Part shown: positions 1 to 4,564 of the stretch, in pieces
Position numbering within the stretch: the first letter of the stretch is position 1
Layout of the letters: each line of letters begins with the position of its first letter
Assembly: GCA_021166815.1 (NCBI GenBank)
Contig: JAJPEO010000084.1
Span: forward strand, 1-5,033
Direction: 5' to 3'
DNA length: 5,033 nt
Source of the DNA: Nocardioides sp.
GTDB taxonomy: Bacteria; Actinomycetota; Actinomycetes; Propionibacteriales; Nocardioidaceae
Notes under the pieces: model-generated
Seen by the model: the letters and a program-made list of their open reading frames with translations, nothing else
Told to the model about the DNA's origin: nothing
Database searches by the model: none
Program-made: the position numbers and the translations under genes

Positions 1-837
1 CTCGCCGCAGGCGGCGCTGCCGGTGCCCAGCGGCACGGTCGAGACGATGTCGTCCTCGCAGAACAGCAGTCCGGCGCCCCCGGGGGCCGAGACGGCCTTG
101 AGGTCGGCCTTGTTCGGGAGCTCGGAGAACCAGCTCTTGGCCTCGTTGCGGTCGGTCGAGGCGACGCAGACTGCACCGGGCTCGAAGGCCGGGGTGTTGC
201 ACAGCGCGGTCGCCGTGTTGCCGGCCGCGGCGATGACCGAGACGCCCCGGCTGTTGGCGTACGCGATCGCCTCGGTCACCGAGCTCTCGGCGCCGGTGAG
301 GGTCAGCGCCTGCACTCCGGGCAGGGCGCCCAGGCTCAGGTTGATGACGTCAGCCCCGTGGTCGGCCGACCAGCGGATGCCGGCGGCGATCTCCTCGAAG
401 GAGCCGCTCCCGTCCTCGAGCACCTTGACGGGGAGGATCTTGGCTTCCGGGGCGACGCCGGCCACGCCGATGCCGTTGTCGGCGACGGCCGCGATGATGC
501 CGGCCACGTGGGTGCCGTGCTCATCGGCGTTGTTCTGGCCGTCCGGGCCACGGTAGTCGCCGTCGCCACAGGGCGACTGCCCCTGGCATCCGGTGAAGGT
601 GGCGCCCTGGAGGAGGTTGGCCTCGAGGTCCGGGTGGGCGAAGTCGACGCCGGTGTCGACCACGGCCACCACCGCACCAGCACCCTTCGTTGCGGTCCAC
701 GACTGTTCGGCGTGGACCTGGTCCAGGCCCCACTGCAGGTCACGCAGGGCGTCGCTGGTGGCTGCCTGGGCGGTCCCCACCTGCAGCAGCGCGGCGGCGA
801 GCGCGAGCGGGAGAGCTGATCGCAGGATCGTACGCAT
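1..837 (-). CDS. Secreted subtilisin-family (S8) serine protease, N-terminal 279 codons
   Basis: Extracellular endopeptidase of the subtilisin clan; the C-terminus lies beyond the window. The protein starts with a Sec signal peptide (MRTILRSA, then an Ala/Leu-rich core) with likely cleavage after AQA at residue 25. The catalytic domain follows almost at once (LQWGLDQVHAEQSW). Seen motifs are the Asp box VVDTGVDFAHPDL (Asp61), the His box DEHGTHVAGIIA (His107), the substrate-strand region ADVINLSLG (163-170) and the oxyanion-hole AAAGN (Asn207). The Ser box would come just past residue 279 and is not in view. No I9 inhibitor propeptide fits between signal and domain, unlike classical subtilisins. 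Six cysteines (84, 90, 213, 224, 260, 277) could form disulfides in the exported enzyme. The ATG at 837 is preceded by GGAAAGG about 8 nt upstream and gives a clean signal peptide. Family assignment is very secure; the substrate is unknown. Confidence 0.95.
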   Translation of the reverse strand, partial: MRTILRSALPLALAAALLQVGTAQAATSDALRDLQWGLDQVHAEQSWTATKGAGAVVAVVDTGVDFAHPDLEANLLQGATFTGCQGQSPCGDGDYRGPDGQNNADEHGTHVAGIIAAVADNGIGVAGVAPEAKILPVKVLEDGSGSFEEIAAGIRWSADHGADVINLSLGALPGVQALTLTGAESSVTEAIAYANSRGVSVIAAAGNTATALCNTPAFEPGAVCVASTDRNEAKSWFSELPNKADLKAVSAPGGAGLLFCEDDIVSTVPLGTGSAACGE

Positions 838-932
838 GGGGCGGGCCTTTCCGTCGAGGTGCGGTCTCCTATGACCAACGGCCCGGCGTCCCCGAGGTCA
901 CGCCATGACGGGTCGCCGGCTGATCGTGGTGG
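838..932. other. Intergenic leader of the protease gene
   Basis: Short gap between the protease start and the stop of the regulator fragment, both read on the minus strand. It contains the protease ribosome-binding site GGAAAGG (about 846-852, minus strand). I could not identify a convincing -35/-10 pair, so no promoter is called. Confidence 0.35.
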
Positions 933-1082
933 TCACAGGGCGCTGCCGGGCCGGATGAGTCCGAGTTCGTAAGCGGCGATTGCGGCTTGGGTGCGGTCAC
1001 GCAGGGAGAGCTTGTGGAGGATGGCTGCGACGTGGGTCTTGACGGTGCCCTCGCTGACACTCCCCAAGGCAGCACCCACCGG
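933..1082 (-). pseudogene. LuxR/NarL-type response regulator, C-terminal HTH fragment (5' truncated)
   Basis: On the minus strand a frame ending at TGA 935-933 encodes GSVSEGTVKTHVAAILHKL, then SLRDRTQAAIAAYELGLIRPGSAL. This is the GerE/LuxR helix-turn-helix: the SEGTVKTHV recognition helix, the LxKLxLRDRTQA segment and the AxxAYELGLI closing helix. In the family this domain binds DNA after phosphorylation of an N-terminal receiver domain. Here only about 45-50 residues remain. Upstream of about 1082 the frame has no receiver or linker and instead enters DNA that codes, on the other strand, for an IS481 transposase. The gene is therefore cut off from its N-terminus, promoter and start codon. 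Homology to the regulator seems to reach GAALG, so the exact breakpoint is blurred within about 1063-1085. Identity as a LuxR C-terminus is secure; which regulon it served cannot be told. Confidence 0.85.
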
Positions 1083-1353
1083 GCCAAGAAGCCCCGGCCA
1101 CTACCGGCTGCGCTACGACCGCCTCGACACCCTCGGCAAGATGAGCTTCCGACGCGCCGGCCGGATGCACCACCTTGGTATCGGCTACGCCCACGCCCGC
1201 AAACGCGTCCTGGCCATCGCCGACGACACCACCATCACCGTCATCGAGCTCGAGAGCGGCGAGATCCTCTCCACCCACGACATCGACCCCAACCGGACCT
1301 ACTGGCGCAACACACAAAGAACCCCGGGCCGATGGCCCGGGGTTCTTCAGTGA
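1063..1353 (+). pseudogene. IS481-family transposase, C-terminal fragment
   Basis: Plus-strand frame reading PKAAPTG, then HYRLRYDRLDTLGKMSFRR, then AGRMHHLGIGYAHARKRVL, then a short beta-rich tail ending YWRNTQRTPGRWPGVLQ and TGA (1351-1353). The HYRxRxDrl...GkmsfRraGRmHHlGiGyaHa pattern is the C-terminal domain that follows the DDE integrase core in IS481 transposases. Those enzymes are normally around 300 residues or more, so roughly the last quarter remains. The HTH and all DDE residues are missing. On the left, the frame continues only as antisense of the LuxR fragment, so an apparent start at 991 is an artefact of the junction. The element's right end lies about 45 bp downstream. The product would be inactive. 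Confidence 0.85.
1317..1347. terminator. 14-bp perfect hairpin over the IS481 transposase 3' end
   Basis: AAGAACCCCGGGCC (1317-1330) pairs perfectly with GGCCCGGGGTTCTT (1334-1347) around a GAT loop. Read leftward it is followed by TTTGTGTGTT, a T-rich tract that suits intrinsic termination. Read rightward it ends the transposase frame a few bases before TGA. Such hairpins could insulate the element from outside transcription; that role is inferred. Confidence 0.65.
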
Positions 1354-1392
1354 CCTATGTCGCGACTCAGGTGAGACCTATGTCGCGACTCA
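1352..1392 (+). repeat. Two direct 18-bp copies near the IS481 end
   Basis: GACCTATGTCGCGACTCA occurs at 1352-1369 and again at 1375-1392, a 23-bp period. Each contains the 8-bp palindrome GTCGCGAC. The outer copy is part of the terminal repeat. The inner one is probably a second transposase-binding site. Confidence 0.8.
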
Positions 1393-1397
1393 TCACA

Positions 1398-1441
<44 letters not shown>

Positions 1442-1664
1442 AGGTGCGCCCTGCCGCCACCTGCCACCTCTGCGACCGCTTCCGTGCGTTGCACTGCTTG
1501 CTCCGACAAGCCCGAATCTCCGACGCGGGGGCCACCGGCGGGGCCACGCCCGGACGCCGGATCCACGACCGGACCCACGACCGGATCGACTGCTGGCCTG
1601 AGCGGTCAGGCGCCGTCCACAAGGCCCTGTTCCCAGCCACCGGTCCGACGGCGGGCTTTCGGGT
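1442..1664. other. Gene-free stretch inside the left island end
   Basis: I see no credible gene here on either strand. The open frames across it encode Pro/Gly/Thr/Arg-rich low-complexity peptides or translate the tRNA repeat. The only structure noted is a short tandem pair, CCACGACCGGAC then CCACGACCGGAT (1563-1586). Confidence 0.5.
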
Positions 1665-1934
1665 CTACGCGACCTTGCCGCCGTAGCGTTGTCTGGCGGC
1701 CTCGCCGCTCGTCCCGACGAAACTCCCGATCACCGACCAGGACATCCCAGCCTCGCGGGCATGTCGGATGGCTTCGAGGATGTGCCGTTCGGCGTCCGAG
1801 CGCTCCCGTACGGCGCCGCGAAGCTCGGCGACCGCGTCCGGGTCCATCTCCTGGCCGGGATCAGGCTCGTAGTTCTCGAAGCGCGCGGCGAGTTCGTCGG
1901 CGTGCTTGAGGATGTCATCGACTGATCGGGGCAT
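1665..1934 (-). CDS. Small HTH protein, putative antitoxin (second gene of TA-like pair)
   Basis: An 89-residue acidic protein, MPRSVDDILKHADELAARFE onward. Residues 1-20 look helical. A Glu/Asp-rich middle (20-50) leads to a helix and then a C-terminal helix-turn-helix, AGMSWSVIGSFVGTSGEAAR (62-81), QRYG. The GxSWxxIGxxxGTSxxAAxQRYG pattern recurs in small actinobacterial DNA-binding proteins paired with toxin-like genes. Its expected role is to neutralise the upstream partner and autorepress the operon; this is inferred. It overlaps or abuts the stop of the upstream gene (GTGATGACCATG). Possible starts are GTG 1943, ATG 1940 and ATG 1934; I chose 1934 because AGGTGA sits at proper distance there, but 1943 adds only three residues. 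The pair is co-transcribed and translationally coupled by geometry. It is intact, unlike most of its surroundings. Confidence 0.75.
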   Translation of the reverse strand: MPRSVDDILKHADELAARFENYEPDPGQEMDPDAVAELRGAVRERSDAERHILEAIRHAREAGMSWSVIGSFVGTSGEAARQRYGGKVA

Positions 1935-1939
1935 GGTCA

Positions 1940-2173
1940 TCACCTGAGAAACTTCTTGCGGGCGAGCATGGCGTGGACGATGACCACGGCCTCGGCGCCC
2001 TCGACGTGTCCGACTTCGAGGATGATCGCGGCCCGATTCGGGCCGATCATCATGGTGAAACCCTCGCCGAGGTCCCAGACCCGGAGTGGGTTTCGATAGG
2101 CGTGCAGGATGTCCTCCTCGCCGAGGCCGTGCTTCAGCGCGGACGGAGCGATGATCGGATCAGCCGACACCAC
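1940..2173 (-). CDS. Putative toxin of a TA-like pair, BrnT/RelE-like small protein
   Basis: A 77-residue frame with the core IIAPSALKHGLGEEDILHAY, RNPLRVWDL, GFTMMIGPNRAAIILEVGHV and a C-terminal VVIVHAMLARKKFLR. The layout (N-terminal KHG-xx-EDI-xxA-xxNP helix, a beta-sheet with IGP and LEV strands, final V-I-HAM-xARKKFLR) resembles the BrnT/DUF4258-like RelE-fold toxins, in which basic and His residues at the end cleave RNA. This is a pattern-level comparison, not a search result. Toxin-before-antitoxin order is as in BrnTA and HigBA. The start is uncertain: tandem GTG codons lie at 2173 and 2170 with GGAG immediately upstream, too close for a standard SD. The frame stays open upstream to 2353, but that extension is antisense to the IS21 end and is not believed. 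The native start or promoter may have been altered when the IS21 end landed about 65 bp upstream. Confidence 0.65.
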   Translation of the reverse strand: MVSADPIIAPSALKHGLGEEDILHAYRNPLRVWDLGEGFTMMIGPNRAAIILEVGHVEGAEAVVIVHAMLARKKFLR

Positions 2174-2237
2174 TCCAAGATAACTTGCCGCCGCTCCGTT
2201 CGCTACTGCCCACGTGCCGCAAGCCGATGGGTGGCGA

Positions 2238-2330
2238 TGACAGTCTGATTCGAGATCACTGTGACGGTCTGATTCGGACCCACCTCGGGCTTCGGCGTGG
2301 CGTCGTGACGGCTTGATCTGGACCCACTTC
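2238..2330 (+). repeat. Three IS21 terminal repeats
   Basis: Related units start at 2238 (TGACAGTCTGATTCGAGATC), 2262 (TGACGGTCTGATTCGGACCC) and 2306 (TGACGGCTTGATCTGGACCC). They are in direct orientation, spaced 24 and 44 bp start to start. The second and third continue with CAC and lie outside istA. They are the expected binding sites of the IstA transposase and overlap its likely promoter region. Confidence 0.75.
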
Positions 2331-2692
2331 CGTGTCGACAGGAGTTCCCGCATTCAGCGGGGATCACTGCGCCGGAAGTGGGTTTCGGGATGAGGGTGCG
2401 TGTGGAATTGTTCGCTGCGACCCGCCGGGACGCCCGGGTCGAGGGCATGTCGATCCGGGCCCTGGCCAGGAAGCACCAGGTGGGCCGAGCAACCGTCCGC
2501 CAAGCGCTCGCATCCGCGGAACCACCACCGAGGAAGACCCCGGTGCGTGCCTCACCGCGGCTGGATCCGTTCAAGGCGGCGATCGACGGCATGCTCCGCG
2601 CGGATCGCGACGCGCCGTGCAAGCAGCGGCACACCGCTCGCAGGATCCACGTCCGGCTGATCGAAGAACACAACGCGGTTCAAGTGTCCTTC
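2238..2692 (+). mobile_element. IS21-family element, left-end remnant
   Basis: Contains three terminal repeats followed by the start of istA. The rest of istA, all of istB and the right end are missing; tyrosine-recombinase sequence takes over at about 2693. IS21 elements carry several transposase-binding repeats at their ends, which fits the array seen. The outer boundary is put at the first repeat (2238); 2262 is an alternative if the first, more divergent repeat is outside. Confidence 0.7.
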
Positions 2693-2803
2693 GCTGCCAG
2701 GCACTCCGACCCGCGCACGACGTCGCGGTACGACCGCAACCGGCACAACCTCGACCGGCACGCCGTGCACACCCTCGCCGCGTACGCCTCCGGCGCCGCG
2801 TAG
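2390..2803 (+). pseudogene. istA: Chimeric frame: IS21 IstA N-terminus fused to tyrosine-recombinase C-terminus
   Basis: A continuous 137-codon frame. Residues 1-101 are the IstA N-terminus: MRVRVELFAATRRDARVEGM, the HTH SIRALARKHQVGRATVRQAL (21-40), the linker EPPPRK, a basic RASPRLDPFKAAIDGMLRAD stretch and ARRIHVRLIEEHNAVQVSF. IstA normally continues into a DDE catalytic domain, absent here. From about codon 102 it becomes AARHSDPRTTSRYDRNRHNL, DRHAVHTLAAYASGAA, the end of a phage-type integrase. Both parts are in frame, so a fusion protein could be made with IstA's own start; it would keep DNA binding but lack every DDE residue and most of the recombinase active site. The start ATG 2390 is chosen by family alignment; GTG 2378 is possible. 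GGAAG lies about 11 nt upstream of the ATG. Transposition or recombination activity is not expected. Confidence 0.8.
2693..2803 (+). pseudogene. Tyrosine recombinase (phage-type integrase), C-terminal fragment
   Basis: The last 36 codons read AARHSDPRTTSRYD, then RNRHNLDRHAVHTLAAYASG and AA. This matches the box II end of tyrosine recombinases: (G/R)H-x-DPRTT-x-R-Y, with the nucleophilic Tyr at 2729-2731, followed by the D-R-x-R-x-xLDR tail common in actinobacterial integrases. The first His of the catalytic set, the two Arg and the Lys lie upstream in such enzymes and are gone. It is oriented rightward. It is the only integrase trace in the island and is the natural suspect for recognising the tRNA-Ala repeats, although that link cannot be shown from the sequence. 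Confidence 0.8.
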
Positions 2804-2869
2804 ACGACCTCGCCGAAGATGCGAACAGCGTCACCAATCCGTGATTACATCGAAGCATCATCTCGGTTC

Positions 2870-2876
2870 GGGGGAA
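2870..2876 (+). promoter_or_regulatory. Ribosome-binding site deciding the hydrolase start
   Basis: GGGGGAA directly precedes ACC-free spacing to ATG 2879 (GGGGGAACC then ATG is really GGGGGAA-CC-ATG). It supports this ATG over an in-frame one at 2819, which would add 20 residues in front of the signal peptide. Confidence 0.5.
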
Positions 2877-2878
2877 CC

Positions 2879-3895
2879 ATGAAGCACCTGCACATCGTCA
2901 TCGCCGCGCTCGTCGGCCTCTCGCTCGTCACTGCACCCGCGCACGCCGCCGAGCCCACCCGCGTCATGGTCGTCGGCGACTCCATCAGCCAGGGCGCGGA
3001 CGGCGACTACACCTGGCGCTACTTCGCCGCCCAGCAACTGCCGTCCGTCGACTGGGTCGGCAACAGGGTCGGCACGTTCATCGACGCCGACCACGCATGG
3101 GACGGCACCTATGCCGACCCGGCCTTCGACAGCGACCACGCCTCGAGGTGGGGCCTCGCGCTGTGGGAGATGCTGTATCAGCCCTCCGAGAAGGCCCCGC
3201 GGATCGGCGAGCTCGTCGCGGCGCACGACCCCGACGTCATCGTGGAGGCGCTGGGAACCAACGACTTCGCCTGGCTGAACCGCGACGTCGAGTCCATGTC
3301 GGAGCAGGTCCGCGCGTTCGTCGCTGAGGCCCGCAGCGTGAAGCCGGACGTCGACGTGATCCTCGCCCCGGTCGCGCCGACGTGGGTGATCCATGCCGAG
3401 GACTACAACGCCGCCTTGCCTGCCCTCGCTGCGGAGTTGTCGACGGCTGCCTCTCGCGTGGTAGCCGCTCCCGGTGTCGGCATGACGAAGGAGGACACTT
3501 CGGACGGCACCCACCCGAGCACGGACGGCCAGCAGAAGATCGCGACGGCGATGGTGGCGGGCATGGTCATGCTGGGCGACTCCCCGACCGAGCCCGCACC
3601 CGAGCCCGAGCCTGCACCCGAGGTCACGCCGCCCGCCGAAGCCCCGATGGTCGTCGAGCTGGTCGCCGCGCCGTCGAAGCCCCGCGGTGTGCGTGCGGTG
3701 CGGAAGGGTCGCCGCGTGGTCGTGTCGTGGCAGCGTGCCCGCGGCGCGGACAGGTACGTGGCCCGCTGCGGGACGAAGGTCCGCCGCACAGAGCGGGTAC
3801 GCACGTCGATGCGGGCTAAGGCTCGCCGCTGCAAGGTCCGCTCAGTGGGCGAGGGTGGCGCGTCGGGTTGGCGCGTGGTCCGCGTGCGCCGCTGA
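2879..3895 (+). CDS. Secreted SGNH/GDSL-family hydrolase with C-terminal Fn3-like domain
   Basis: A 338-residue exported esterase/lipase-type enzyme. The signal peptide MKHLHIVIAALVGLSLVTAP ends with AHA (cleavage after Ala23). The SGNH domain spans about 27-235: block I VMVVGDSISQG (Ser35 nucleophile), block II VGNRVG (Gly61-Asn62), block III EALGTNDFAW (Gly126, Asn128) and block V DGTHP (Asp209, His212). All four catalytic or oxyanion blocks are present, so the enzyme should be active. A Pro/Glu linker (235-257) leads to a basic tail (about 262-338) reading KPRGVRAVRKGRRVVVSWQR, with a GADRYVARC turn and a final GGASGWRVVRV strand. This resembles a fibronectin-III module, with two Cys (CGTK...RRC) that could bridge. 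Such tails may anchor the protein to cell wall or polysaccharide; this is inferred. The acyl or acetyl substrate is unknown. It stands alone, with a strong hairpin about 90 bp after its stop. Confidence 0.92.
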   Translation: MKHLHIVIAALVGLSLVTAPAHAAEPTRVMVVGDSISQGADGDYTWRYFAAQQLPSVDWVGNRVGTFIDADHAWDGTYADPAFDSDHASRWGLALWEMLYQPSEKAPRIGELVAAHDPDVIVEALGTNDFAWLNRDVESMSEQVRAFVAEARSVKPDVDVILAPVAPTWVIHAEDYNAALPALAAELSTAASRVVAAPGVGMTKEDTSDGTHPSTDGQQKIATAMVAGMVMLGDSPTEPAPEPEPAPEVTPPAEAPMVVELVAAPSKPRGVRAVRKGRRVVVSWQRARGADRYVARCGTKVRRTERVRTSMRAKARRCKVRSVGEGGASGWRVVRVRR

Positions 3896-3983
3896 GCACA
3901 CCCCGGCGAGGAGGGGCTCTTCTCGTGCGGATCGAATGTGTGTAGAAATGTGAGTCAACAGCTCCCGCCGGACCTCCGGACGC

Positions 3984-4024
3984 GAAACGCCCCCGACCTG
4001 TTGTTGCAGGTCGGGGGCGGTTTC
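3984..4024. terminator. Strong bidirectional hairpin terminator
   Basis: CGCCCCCGACCTG (3988-4000) pairs perfectly with CAGGTCGGGGGCG (4007-4019) around TTGTTG. After one bulged G (4020), GAAA (3984-3987) pairs with TTTC (4021-4024). It can end the hydrolase transcript from the left. From the right it lies just beyond the 3' end of the tRNA-like repeat, where a tRNA terminator is expected. The T runs are short on both sides. Confidence 0.7.
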
Positions 4025-4029
4025 CCCTG

Positions 4030-4073
<44 letters not shown>

Positions 4074-4218
4074 GAGTTGCCCGTTCCACGCATCCGAGAA
4101 CCTCGGGGGATCTCGGAGAATGGCCCGCTGACCTGGGCTTACGCCGCCGTCGGCGTCGATCTACCTCAGACTCTACCCCGGGATTCTCGGAGTTCCTCGA
4201 CGGATATGTGGAGGATTA

Positions 4219-4389
4219 GTGGCGAAAGACGACCGGCGCTGCCGTGGCCACGGGGTGCCGGGGCGCCCGACTCGCACCGCTCATGTCGAGGCACGTCGCC
4301 GAGCGCCCTTGCCGGGCAGTGGTCCCATCCCAGCCACCAAGCGGTTCCGGGTCGTTATCGATCGCAAGGCTCACCCAGCGCGTGGGTGA
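4219..4389 (+). CDS. Short doubtful frame with a good SD, 56 codons
   Basis: GTG 4219 is preceded by GGAGGATTA, an excellent SD at ideal distance. It overlaps the TAG of an upstream frame ending FSEFLDGYVED. The product begins VAKDDRRCRGHGVPGRPTRT and ends KRFRVVIDRKAHPARG; it is basic and matches nothing I recognise. Its TGA lies inside the palindrome at 4370-4390. The ribosome-binding site is the main argument in favour; composition and lack of homology argue against. Confidence 0.2.
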   Translation: MAKDDRRCRGHGVPGRPTRTAHVEARRRAPLPGSGPIPATKRFRVVIDRKAHPARG

Positions 4390-4390
4390 G
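4370..4390. promoter_or_regulatory. 8-bp palindrome, operator or weak terminator
   Basis: CTCACCCA (4370-4377) pairs perfectly with TGGGTGAG (4383-4390) around GCGCG. Rightward it is followed by GTGTTCCTCC; leftward it lies about 20 bp beyond the stop of a short minus-strand frame. It could be a terminator for either side or a protein-binding palindrome. I cannot decide. Confidence 0.35.
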
Positions 4391-4411
4391 GTGTTCCTCC
4401 TCGATTGGGAC

Positions 4412-4519
4412 TCAGCTCAGTCGCCGTAGATCTGCAACTCCAGTACCTCGCCAGGCGATGCCGACGAGCATCTCCGCCGACTGGCGCGAAATCGTGAGGT
4501 CACGTCCCAGTGCTGCCAC
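4412..4519 (-). pseudogene. Possible 3' remnant of a broken gene, minus strand
   Basis: A 35-codon frame from GTG 4519 reads VAALGRDLTISRQSAEMLVG, then IAWRGTGVADLRRLS and TGA. It has a protein-like residue mix but no start signal and a TAG seven codons upstream. Just upstream, in another minus-strand frame (about 4503-4620), the peptide TVREDEAKIAELNATHRAPR, VAIDDVV also looks protein-like. The two may be one gene split by a frameshift near 4520-4540. I do not recognise the family. Confidence 0.2.
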
Positions 4520-4564
4520 GAACGACGTCGTCGATCGCTACTCGTGGCGCCCGGTGCGTGGCGT

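Larger units (their letters stand above)
1063..1397 (+). mobile_element. IS481-family insertion sequence remnant (right part)
   Basis: Comprises the transposase C-terminus, a hairpin over its stop region, a doubled subterminal 18-mer and a right end at 1397. Read inward from the end (minus strand) the terminus begins TGTGATGAGTCGCGACATAG. The leading TGT is typical of IS481-family ends. The left end and most of the transposase are gone, replaced by the LuxR fragment, which implies a deletion rather than simple insertion. The end directly abuts the left tRNA half-gene. The right boundary at 1397 is inferred from the motif and from the start of the 44-bp repeat at 1398. Confidence 0.7.
4074..4564. 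other. Gene-poor stretch right of the island
   Basis: About 490 bp with no confident gene. Long plus-strand frames here begin inside the tRNA repeat and give Ser/Arg-rich peptides without recognisable motifs. I see inverted repeats TCCGAGA/TCTCGGA (4093-4099 and 4111-4117) and ACGCCG/CGGCGT (4141-4146 and 4151-4156), a longer palindrome at 4370-4390, and two short doubtful frames listed separately. It may be scar tissue of an older insertion. Confidence 0.5.

Noticed and set aside
336..878. A 180-codon minus-strand frame over the protease
   Set aside because: It is one frame off the real S8 frame and consists of Arg/Ser/Pro-rich sequence. The correct frame shows the Asp and His boxes and the signal peptide.
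1563..1586. Tandem 12-bp units as the start of a CRISPR or iteron array
   Set aside because: Only two units with no spacers, in low-complexity GC-rich DNA; no cas or replication gene is present.
2858..3514. A 218-codon minus-strand open frame antisense to the hydrolase
   Set aside because: It encodes Arg/Asp/Val/Gly-rich sequence with no domain, while the plus strand has a signal peptide and every SGNH block. It is a GC-rich shadow frame.
3931..3958. Minus-strand promoter using TTGACT at 3958-3953
   Set aside because: The -35-like hexamer is good, but no acceptable -10 lies 16-18 bp away and no minus-strand gene follows.
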